A DNA stretch of 64,000 nt from Tubulanus polymorphus (taxonomy: Eukaryota; Nemertea; Palaeonemertea; Tubulaniformes; Tubulanidae), in assembly GCF_964204645.1 (NCBI RefSeq), contig NC_134034.1:868001-932000 (forward strand), in the 5' to 3' direction. The notes under the pieces are model-generated. The model was not told where the DNA came from. It saw only the letters and a program-made list of their open reading frames with translations, and ran no database searches. Of the stretch, positions 51,215 through 64,000 are shown in pieces (the first letter of the stretch is position 1; each line of letters starts with the position of its first letter). A program made the position numbers and the translations under genes.

Positions 51215-51560
51215 GTGGATGACGTCATCGGTGTGAAGAGGGATATCCCGCTTTCACTTGTCGGTATCGATCTATTCTCGAGTATGCGCGGCTGCGACGT
51301 CGAGAGATCTCAGGTACTCTACCTCGGTCCTCTCTAGTTCGGATTACGTGATATAGCGCACGCGCCGACGTTACGGTTAGATCCACTACTCGAGAGCAGA
51401 TCGCGGTCGGATTACGCTCGATGACGTCATCGACGGCGGTGACGTCACGCCACCCGTTGCCGGTGAATTAATCTCGGGCTCGACCACGTGACACGCGTGG
51501 ATCAAAGGATTATCGGTTGGTGGCAATTACTGTCGGATTGGTTAAGTATATAAGCCGGCT
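51215..51560 (+). promoter_or_regulatory. CRE-rich TATA promoter without a recognised gene
   Basis: Three perfect TGACGTCA sites (51220-51227, 51422-51429, 51440-51447), an E-box CACGTG (51485-51490) and TATATAAG (51547-51554), followed by a pyrimidine/purine start region near 51575-51600. The spacing resembles a stimulus-regulated core promoter reading rightward. It is head-to-head with the DUF917 promoter about 0.6-1.0 kb away. Confidence 0.5.
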
Positions 51561-54928
<3,368 letters not shown>

Positions 54929-55054
54929 CCCTTTTATAGTTCGGGAGACACAGGAAATAAATAATTCACGAATTATAGACAAACCCACTTTTTATCTCTC
55001 TTCAATAGAACATCGTTTATCCCACAACAATGTCCAGTAAAATGGTGCAGTCAT

Positions 55055-55385
55055 ATAGCTTATATTTTTAAGACCAGTCTAAGCTCATTTTGGTTCTATA
55101 ATTAAACAATCTAAAAACTTAAGACCAGTCTAGGTTTATTTTAGTTCTATAACCAATCTAACAACTGAAGACCAGTCTAAGCTTATTTTGGTTCTATAAA
55201 CAATCTAAAAACTTAAGACCAGTCTAAGCTCATTTTAGTTCTATAACCAATCTAACAACTGAAGACCAGTCCTAACTCGCCTGACCAAATCTAACACCTT
55301 TAGACCAGTCTAAGCTTATTTTAGTTCTATAACCAATCTAACAAATCAAGACATGTCTTGAGATTCAAGAAACCTTTGGATCAAT
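55055..55385 (+). repeat. Tandemly arranged TAAGACCAGTCTAAGC element
   Basis: Five units of about 53 bp: AAGACCAGTCTAAGCTCATT, TTGGTTCTATAACCAATCTA and ACAACT. This is the tandem form of the family dispersed at 11480-11815 and 21690-22080. Confidence 0.85.
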
Positions 55386-58300
55386 GAATCAAGTCCGATT
55401 TCTTTTTCTAATGAAATCAAATGCGTGAGTAACCCAAGTATCTCGTGTCTGTTAACAGGGCATGAATTCATAGGTATTCACAACAAAGTTCAGTGTTTTA
55501 GATAACAAAAAAATAACTTAATTACCTGCGAGGTCATCAGACTGAATGATAAATCCAGCACGCACACGGCGCACGCAGGCGCACGCCGCGCACAGTTATG
55601 ATAATTGCTTCGATCGCAATTTTACAATCATTATTATCCCGTAACTAATTAGGATAAAAAACAACAAACAGTCAGAGGCGACAATTTTGATTACGAATGA
55701 ATGTCTCTATCTCCTCGCTGCCCTATAACCATTGGTAAGCATTATAAAATCCCTGCACATTAAGAATAAAAAAGATCGTCTGAAATGTTTCCTTGAGCTA
55801 GTGTAGTTCACTTAACGTTCCGATCATAAAATCCTGATATTCATCTCCAGGAATACTAGGTGTTTTATCTCCTAATTAGTCTCTGTGCTCTGAATACACG
55901 TGTACTCCTGAAGATGACCATTAAAACAAAACGTCGAAACATTGCGTAACCTATTAGCTCTTAATGAAACATATCTGACTCAGGTACTTCTCATTCCGAC
56001 TGAGGCTGCAGGTTTTTATCTGATCACCGATTTGTCGGTGGTGTGTCGGTGTCCTGTGAACTATTGATATGATATTGACTCATATTTTACCGGTAACCCG
56101 ATGAGTCGCCTGCGTGTCTGTCCGTGCGGCTGCACCCGTTTCAACCAGCGCCGAGAACCGGAGCCATCCGCCCCTTCGAGCACCGAACGCCCGAGCCGTG
56201 CCGCCCCTTTCCTCTTAACGATTCTTCGGCCTTACTCAGCTCACAAATGATTTCGTAGGCTTTTGAGATACACTTTCATTTTTCGATAAGACACTCATAT
56301 AGCGGTATAGCTTGCCTTATATAGCTCACAATATCGTGCAATTTTGTGATATAGCATACTTAAACATTCTTACACTCTTAGAGGTATTTTGTATCGTGTG
56401 GTTTTATGATGTACTTAAAACATTTTTCAATATTATTTGAGGAGCTCAGATTAGACACACCTATTTATAGTGAGCTGACGGGCGGACCCAGTTCCACTTA
56501 TGAGTCACTAATTTGACCCTACATGTGAAACATTGGAAAAATAAATGGAGCTCAACCGACATCACAGTAGAACTGAAGGCCCTGGACCCAGTTCCACAGT
56601 TATGAGTTAAGACTAGAATTAGGGTAGAAGGATTCAAGATGAATTCATTTTGATTCCAAAGAATCGAATTTAACGATCCACTCAGCGACAGAGTCGTCAA
56701 CTGTGCAGGTGGAACTGGATCCATGGTTCATACTTAAGTCCAAAATTGCTCTTAAATCTAAAGACTGGTCTCAAGTTGTTAGGATTGGCTATAGAACTCG
56801 CGGACCTGGACTGGTTCAACTACGGAGTCGGCCTGTGATTTCTGATCCAATGTTGAATTCCCACCAAGAACTGTGGAAATTGGGTTTGACGTATGTTTAA
56901 GTCTAATGTCATTGGACCCGTATTCACAAAATTCTATATGAATACGGGGTCCGATTACAATACACTGTACAGTTTGAATATCGGGTGTTTCAATATCAGG
57001 AGAATCCACACTATTCTCACATCATCGCTGACGAAAAAAACTACTTCAATTGCAGCCGATATTTACAAGCGGGGCTCTCTCGCCACTTGTTATCAATGGA
57101 CACCATGGAAACTAAATGATTAAACGTTTTCGCCCCGCTCTTCGAAATCCATTATTGTAATAGATATCTAATGGTTATTTGTTTAAAGGTTTCTAGTATC
57201 GGGGAACCATATCGCATCTCCAGCCAAAATAACATTTGGGATTTCGGTAATGAAATGATGCATTTGAGTTTATGTTTTGAAAATCTATATATAGCCCCAA
57301 GGTTCCTTCGTTAAGTTTGAAATGTCAGAAAAATTAAAATTTGACCAGAAGCGATCTAGGACCCGTTTCCACGGTTACGTATCCACATGTTTGAGTAAAC
57401 TCCGAGTTGAGATAAGCTCATTTTCATTACACAGTCAAATTCCAACTCACTGTGGACTGGCCACTTCCCGAAAAATTGGTTAAAGTTAACCAGTGGATAG
57501 TTGACAAGAGTTAACCAGTGGATAGCGGACCAGTGGATATTCATCCACTAGTTATCTTTGCGCGACCTTTGAGCAACTGGCCCCCGGTTTACACCGTTGG
57601 ATATCGATGGTTTTTAAGAGGTGGTGAAGGGCGGTGGCTCTGGTAAAGTGTTTCAGACAACTCTGTTCGCATATCGTATAGCTATCATTATCGATACGAC
57701 TAATTCTGATACATAAACTACGGACCGGAAATGATTTTATAGCCACTTATTTGACAAGGGATTCACAGTAACCAATGGCAGCGCTAAAACGATCAGATTA
57801 TTTATACAACAATGATGACGGTTTGTCACGAACGATTCAAAATGCAGACTGATATATTCTCGGGCCATGTGTCGGTTCCGATACCATTAAAATTGATTAG
57901 TCCATTAAATTATAAATTAAGTCATTCGATAATATATTGAATATCGATATCGTTTCTAAACGTTCTGAATGGTTATTGTATATGCAGATAGCAATTTAGA
58001 CAGGAAATGTCTGCGTGTGGGTGGTGGCTGCGGGGGTGTCGCCGTTTCTAGCACGAAAGTTCCGCAGTGTCATTAAACAAGGTTAGTTACTTATCTGACC
58101 TCTTAGATACGAACCTCCCGTACACCTGGAGGCCACTTTCGCAACAAAGACGATTAAATATTTTCGATTAATGATAAACTTGAGTTAGAAAATCGATTTT
58201 GGAGTTGCTATCGTTTTGGAGGGGGCTGGAATTTCGCGGATCGGAATTCGTAGCACGAATAGAATGTCAAATCGTGGTCTAGATAATTACAATTAAGATA

Positions 58301-60130
58301 AGAAAGCTTTCTAATCTTTCACTTCGTTCATTTTTGTAGATAATTTTCTCCAACATGAAACATAAAGCGCTTACTATATCATGTTTTCTTGGGAATGAAT
58401 TGAATTGATTGGAATAGTTGATGACAGTTTCCTGGTTTGAATATGATTGATATTATAGTTGATAATATTCACATCAGTGATTTATTTATCTAAAACAGGT
58501 GTTTTTTCTCATGTTTAACAGAATCAATCATTAGCCGTATTTGAACCTATATAGTTAATCACAGCTGTCTCCAAATGGTTACTGTTTAGATTCATTAGAA
58601 AGTTAGATTTTATATTTCCTTCGATAACTTTGAAGTCCGCTCTACTGAAGATGAATGACGCAATTGAATACTAAAAATTCACGAAGTTGAAAGTTTGCTG
58701 TTTAACCCTAATTAAACGTTTAGAAAAGAACTATTTCCAACAGTCGAACGGAACAAATCATCATTGGCCTCATCATGATAGAAACAGCTATAACACTGAC
58801 GATCAATATCAGCAGAATTAACATCGTTAGATCAATGCGTTAATTTAGAATTCTATTTAATTCGTTTGTAAAGTGTATTAATAATCGTAATTCAAACGAC
58901 TCGAAAACAGAAACAGAAATATCCGGTATTACATCGATTACATAAGAAACTTTTTAAGTTATCCTGAATTACTCTGTAATCCGCATAAATAATGATTACG
59001 TTTAAGTTCCGTTAAGTTGCAAACTTCAGTTGGTCAAAACCTGTAAAACGTTAACCAGTCGATAGTTAACATCGTAGCAACTAAAACTACATGGTTTCTA
59101 TATATTGAATTTATCCGCCAGTTATCTTGCACAAACTTTTGACCAACAACTGCAACCCTCTTGCTCATCCATCCTTATCAGAAATTTAAAAACTCTTCAT
59201 AACAATAAGAAGATTTAAGCGTTTGCTCACCTTTGAAACCAGTTGAAAAGAAATATCTCGCAGTTTTTTTAAAACAAACAACTCTCAGAAAAATCCGACT
59301 TTGACCGTGCAATGCAGTAATTATTGTCACCTCCGGGTGATGTGTCTGGCTGCATGCAGCAGTAGTAACTATTAATTGTTCGCACTGCAGCCCCGTTTAT
59401 TTATACCGATACACACACGCGTTTATTTTTACCCCAATCGGAAATTCCCTTTATCGTGACTAATCGGCAAGTTCCGGAAAACCGATTGTCGTCTTGACAC
59501 GCGGCGCATGCGCACTAGTACGACGCGTGTAATTGCACTTAATCAAAAAGTTCCATAAATGTATGTATATATGGGATCGGAATGTAGGAGATCGCGGCCT
59601 GAGTGACACAGTACTGACTGACTGCTAGCCTTTGTTTGATAACAACCCGCTCTTTCACCTCCATTGATGACACAGCGATCGCGCGCGCCGACAGCGCTGT
59701 CATCCGCTATTAAAATTCCTCAACGCCATAAAACTATTTGTTTTAAATATTATCGATGATGCGATATTAATACGCTATTGAAGGTACTTAGAACCATTGC
59801 ATAGCACAAGGTGTGGGACATATCGCGGAACACGTGACGTGTGCTAATATTTACTATTTAGACAATCAACGACCTCCGTGTAAAGCGCAATCGGTGGTGA
59901 CAAAACAAAATTCCGAAATTCAAAAACTTTATTGAAGTGATTAACATCGTGGCCGTTTCGGCTTTTGAACTTCTGTGGAGAAATCCTACGAGAAAATTGA
60001 CGTTTAGATTCAATTCTTGCGAGCCGTTTTTAAAAGACTAAGAAAGTAGTGACGTTGAGACTCAATTCTGAGAGCCATTTTCAAAACATGTTTCGAAAAT
60101 GGCTGAATTTGAAATAAACTGTCAAGAACT
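55386..60130. other. Gene-poor region
   Basis: No coding exon is supported. It has copies of the CCAGTTCCACAGTTATGAGTT palindromic element at about 56580-56715 and related sequence at 57360-57590. AT-rich unique DNA makes up most of 57800-59300. Minus-strand TATAAATA lies at 59398-59405 (see separate entry). Confidence 0.45.
59398..59405 (-). promoter_or_regulatory. Possible TATA box, minus strand
   Basis: TATAAATA in CGGTATAAATAAACGG, followed in sense by GGGGCTGCAGTGCGAAC. The octamer matches the DUF917 TATA box. No downstream open frame is recognised, so a noncoding transcript, a gene with only its 5' exon here, or chance are all possible. Confidence 0.3.
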
Positions 60131-60335
60131 GTAAAACTGAGTCATAAAAATGTGGAACTGAGTCCAGAACTGTGGAACTGGGGCGAGAACTGTGGAACTG
60201 GGTTCAGGACTGTGGAACTGGATACAGAACTGTGGAACTGGGTCACAGAACTGTGGAACTGGGTACAGAACTGTGGAACTGGGTCACAGAACTGTGGATC
60301 TTGGTCCTAAACTGTGAAACTGAGTCCAGAACTGA
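60128..60335 (+). repeat. GAACTGTGGAACTGGGTCCA tandem repeat
   Basis: About ten diverged units of 18-20 bp. The unit equals the terminal sequence of the palindromic CCAGTTCCACAGTT elements dispersed across the window, so an element end seems to have been amplified. Confidence 0.85.
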
Positions 60336-62780
60336 ATTCTTTTTAAAACCATTGATGATAGTTTCCTAGCCTGATCTGCAGTGTAATTAAGTAGTTTAAA
60401 CGAGCAGTGAGTCATTATACAATAACGACTTTCATGCCGGATTTTATAAACGATAAATAGTTTTATCGCTGTATCAATCAAACCAATGTTTGCTTCCTGT
60501 TTTTGTTCGGCCATAAATAGAGAATAATAGAGAATTCGGTGAATTCTATTTTCGACCGAGAAAATTTCCACCCGCACGTTATTAATATCGCTCGACGTCC
60601 GTTAATGATCGCGAAAAACAGAAAAACCCTGAAACTTTTAAAGAATTGTTTTGTTTCGCTCATAAAACGTACACGCGTCAAGCGAAGAGATTTTATACTC
60701 GTTGAAAAAGAAATTATTTTCGCTTTTTATCTTTTTGGTTGTTTTACTTAAACGCCAAATGGGATTCTCTTGCAATCGGTATTATCGTCGCTCTTATCCT
60801 AATCTGTTTGATTGATAAACTTCGCCAACTCAGATTTTTAACTAACTTTTAGACAAAATCTTTCTCTAACTACCTGACGTATTGTACTATCCCTCGCTCG
60901 GACACTGCCGTTTATACCTGACGTCTCAGTTTGTCCAAGTCAATTGCGATGATTTCGAAATCGGAAATCGAAGTACAGATATCAGAATTTCTTGTTTAAA
61001 GGAAGCGGTAGATTTTATTAAAGAGCCTTCAGCTATTTATCAAAAAAGGCAAACGTAATTTTGACTGTTCAAATGAAGGGTGGCTCCGATGAGCTATGAA
61101 ATGTAATAAATGTATACTTTTTGCCGTTTTAATCTAAACCGCTGGCAAGAAATTGGCCATTTTGGTTAGGTTTGAACTGACTAGCCTGTGATATAGAATT
61201 ATCCAGGCTACCCGTCTGTTGGCTGTGGTCTGTATCACTGATATTCCATTGTTTTGTAAACCAGGAAAATATTTTCAATATTTAGAGAAAAAAAACCCGA
61301 TCGGTAACGTTTTTCGGAAAGTAACGCAGAAGTTATTGCGGTTGAATTCCACGAGGGATTGTTATCTGTTTTATTCAAGAATTGCAACATAACGGAATTT
61401 TCCGAGGTCCCATCAGCTCGGGTACACGTGGAGTTCTACTACGAGAACTTACCCTGGCAAGCAGCCATTAAACACTTGACATACCTGAGAACAGATAACG
61501 GCGCGGGAATGAATATAGCATAATAGTTTGTTGCTCGCGTCTGTTCGATACGAGACCCGGTTTTAGCGGTTTCGATTTAAAGTAGGATTGGTTTTATTGC
61601 CAATCGAAATTTCAGAAAAGTATTTTATCACTGACACTAAGGTTCCATCTAGAATTCCCCGGTGAACAATTCCAGGAGAAGATTTCACAGTTATCGAAAT
61701 TGCGTTGAGATCGCTCTTTACGCATGTTGAATTCTCGAGCCAAATTCCGCAGTTAATCGGTTAATCTATAACACTATAAACCTTAAAAAAATGTGAATGA
61801 ACTGATTTAAAGACACCTTCCCAGGGAGCTGTGCTACTGGGGTCTGATTCACTCCCGGGATGGTTAGGGCGGGTTTATAGGAATCTTCTATAGGAATCTT
61901 ATATAGGAGAGTACCTGGAGATAGGAATGGGCACTTAATTTGAAAAGGGCAGATTTTTTTTTGAAAATGTGAGGGCTGCAAGGACGATATTTGATGTGGG
62001 CTTCTGGTGGCCCTCCCACCGAAATATTAGTGTTGCTTTTTGCTCTGGGTTGCTTTTTATTTTCATTTTTACGACCTATTTGGATTTATTCGTTGTCCTT
62101 GCCAGACTTTTTAGAAGGAACATTCGAATTTTGAAGGGGTTTGGACTAGTCCACCCGGTCACCCTCCTATATCTACCCTTGGGGGTTACAGAGAGCAAAC
62201 ACCGAACTATAGCCTTGGAATGATAAGAGGGAATGGAAAAGGGAGGGGGTGGGGTGAAGGGAGGGGGCGAACATCAAGCGACGACGCATCGCGATAAAAA
62301 TATTTTGAAGGGTTTCTATCTTCCCGCATCTTTCCCACCCGCCAACCCGTCGGCATCAGACGGGTTGGCGCTGCTCGATAAGGCTTCCCTAAAAAGTTCT
62401 GACATTTCAATAAAAGTCGTGGCTTTTTGTGCGACATTTAACTCGAATTATAATGTTTTTCGAGACCAGAAATAAAAATCTGGCGGTTCCTGAATCGACG
62501 ATGAAAGTCAGTGCGCGATCGAAGATAACGATCAGCAGGATTTATTTATACTCCGCTATTACTTGTTATAATCGGTTAAACGCTGTTTGTTACAACTCTA
62601 GGAGTAGTAATCGGTTAAACGTTACTCTAGGAGTAGTAACCGTAAATAAACTATAGAAAAAAACTAGAAATAGTAGCAGTAAAAATAGCGGCATCAGTTT
62701 ATAACGGGTAACAGAACCGCATTTTTATATGAACCATCTTTTATAAACAAGTCAGATTTATTATGATGTCTTTTATGAAC
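60336..62780. other. Gene-poor region
   Basis: No gene is recognised. A direct repeat pair AATCGGTTAAACG...TCTAGGAGTAGTAA lies at about 62566-62640. The open frames at 60539-60751 and 61969-62223 have no family marks. Confidence 0.4.
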
Positions 62781-63385
62781 AGATTAAAGATAATATTATG
62801 ATGTCATAGGGGGATCTATGGGAGACGGACTTATTTTCTAGAAGTACCTTTTCAGATCTTTGATGATGTCATAGAGGGTGTATAGAGGCAGACTTATTTT
62901 CTAGAAGTGTCTATAGATCTAATCACTAAAAGACAATTTGATGATGTCATAGGGGGATTTATGAAGGCAGACACTAGAAGTGCCTATAGATCAAATCACT
63001 AGTAGACAACTTGATGATGTCATAGGGGGATTTATGGAGGCAGACATCTTTTCTGGAAGTGTCTATAGATCAAATCACTAGTAGACAATTTGATGATGTC
63101 ATAGGGGGATTTATGAAGGCAGACACTAGTAGGGTCTATAGATCAAATCACTAGTAGACAATTTGATGATGTCATAGGGGGATTTATGGAGGCAGCCATC
63201 TTTTCTAGAAGTGTCTATAGATCTAATCACTAATAGACAATTTGATGATGTCATAGGGGGATTTATGAAGGCAGACACTACAAGTGTCTATAGATCAAAT
63301 CACTAGTAGACAATGTGATGATGTCATAGGGGGATTTATGGAGGCAGACATCTTTTCTGGAAGTGTCTGTAGATCGAATCGTGAA
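62780..63385 (+). repeat. Tandem repeat of about 75 bp with TGATGTCAT in each unit
   Basis: Eight units, each with GATGATGTCATAGGGGGATT, TATGGAGGCAGAC, an optional ATCTTTTCT, AGAAGTGTCTATAGATC and AAATCACTAGTAGACAA. Units with and without the ATCTTTTCTAG insert alternate, suggesting a two-unit higher-order repeat. Confidence 0.92.
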
Positions 63386-63950
63386 GCAGTGGTGGCAAGC
63401 TGTTGACTTTCTACAGGTTTCTACAAGTCTGTATTTATACCAGTTAAACATGAATCTATTTTTTCCCTTTCGATTTTAATTAAATTCAAACAATCGATTC
63501 TTCTCACACTTGACCGACCTCAATTCAACAACGCGCGATCATTATTTCAATTCAATTCATATTAAAGTTTTATTTTACTGTCAACATTAATTTAATTCAT
63601 GTACCGTAAACATAAACCTTCGTTTTATCGAGTTTAAAGTTAGTGAAATATGTTTGAAATATTCCGGAAAATTCTTGACATGATTTCAAAGTGACATTTG
63701 GCGGTCAATTGTTGTAGGATAGCAGTACAAACTTCAAACACACACGTTCAATACGTGGAGATTGCTTGAAAAAATGACATTCTTTCAAGCAATAGTTAAA
63801 ACGTTATTCGCCATGCTCGTGGCCAAAAAACCCTGATATTTTTCCAAGTGGCTTTTGCCCTTTTCGTGGCTTGATTTGGACCTGCCCTTGAAAATCCTGG
63901 CCACGTTCATGCAACCTACGTATTTGTATCTGAGTTAAAAAAACAGAACT
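63386..63950. other. Intergenic region with a small palindrome
   Basis: AT-rich. ATTGCTTGAAAAAATGACAT...TTCTTTCAAGCAAT at 63761-63793 forms a hairpin and shares the TTCAAGCAATCTCC end with the fold-back element at 44085-44985. No coding exon is seen. Confidence 0.45.
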
Positions 63951-63953
63951 GGG

Positions 63954-64000
63954 TCCAGTTTCACGAAAAAGTTTAAGTCTTAAAACGGTTAAGTTTGAAT
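63954..64000 (+). mobile_element. MITE copy cut by the window end
   Basis: GGGTCCAGTTTCACGAAAAA, GTTTAAG and AACGGTTAAGTTTGAAT match one arm of the element at 32093-32220. The rest lies past base 64000. Confidence 0.6.

Overview
The window is nuclear DNA of a multicellular animal. It holds short exons with GT-AG introns, TATA boxes and AATAAA signals, tRNA-like SINEs, palindromic MITE-like elements and many minisatellites. The proteins (TMC, ionotropic glutamate receptor, TRP-like channel, rhodopsin-type GPCR, mannose-6-phosphate-receptor-like, C-type lectin, four-EF-hand proteins) fit an invertebrate bilaterian, probably a marine lophotrochozoan. That placement is inference; the sequence does not fix the species. 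I joined exons by hand and kept a model when splice phases agreed and the total CDS divided by three.

Layout. 1-2,100 (-): first exon of an RBM45-like RNA-binding protein and an unassigned single-pass membrane protein. 2,721-15,210 (-): a complete 14-exon ionotropic glutamate receptor of 863 aa. Its largest intron (3,840-8,581) holds a two-exon TRP-like channel on the opposite strand. 17,216-22,778 (-): a six-exon, 229-aa M6PR-like sorting receptor. Its second intron holds an intronless GPCR on the same strand, and three CACGTG boxes lie just upstream of its start. 23,786-25,425 (-): a secreted C-type lectin. 26,740-32,797 (-): two tandemly duplicated four-EF-hand genes with identical intron phases and related flanks. 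33,585-41,918 (+): a TMC gene, open at its 5' end, with at least 19 coding exons and a 39-residue glutamine run. 45,642-50,485 (-): a three-exon gene with a DUF917 / S-methyl-thiohydantoin-desulfurase-like domain, a family best known from prokaryotes and fungi, with its own TATA box. About 51.2-64 kb: gene-poor, starting with a CRE-rich TATA promoter facing away from the DUF917 gene.

The most unusual feature is in the TMC gene. One intron has both of its splice sites inside tandem arrays: about 15 copies of the exon 3' end plus donor (51-bp unit, in frame) and four copies of the acceptor plus exon start (25-bp unit, out of frame). A third array grows out of the last codons and stop codon. Minisatellites next to splice sites or stop codons recur in the glutamate receptor, EF-hand and DUF917 genes, so this looks like a local genomic habit. 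Other notable structures are a fold-back element whose CAG tract is longer in one arm and a 360-bp inverted repeat built on a tRNA-like unit.
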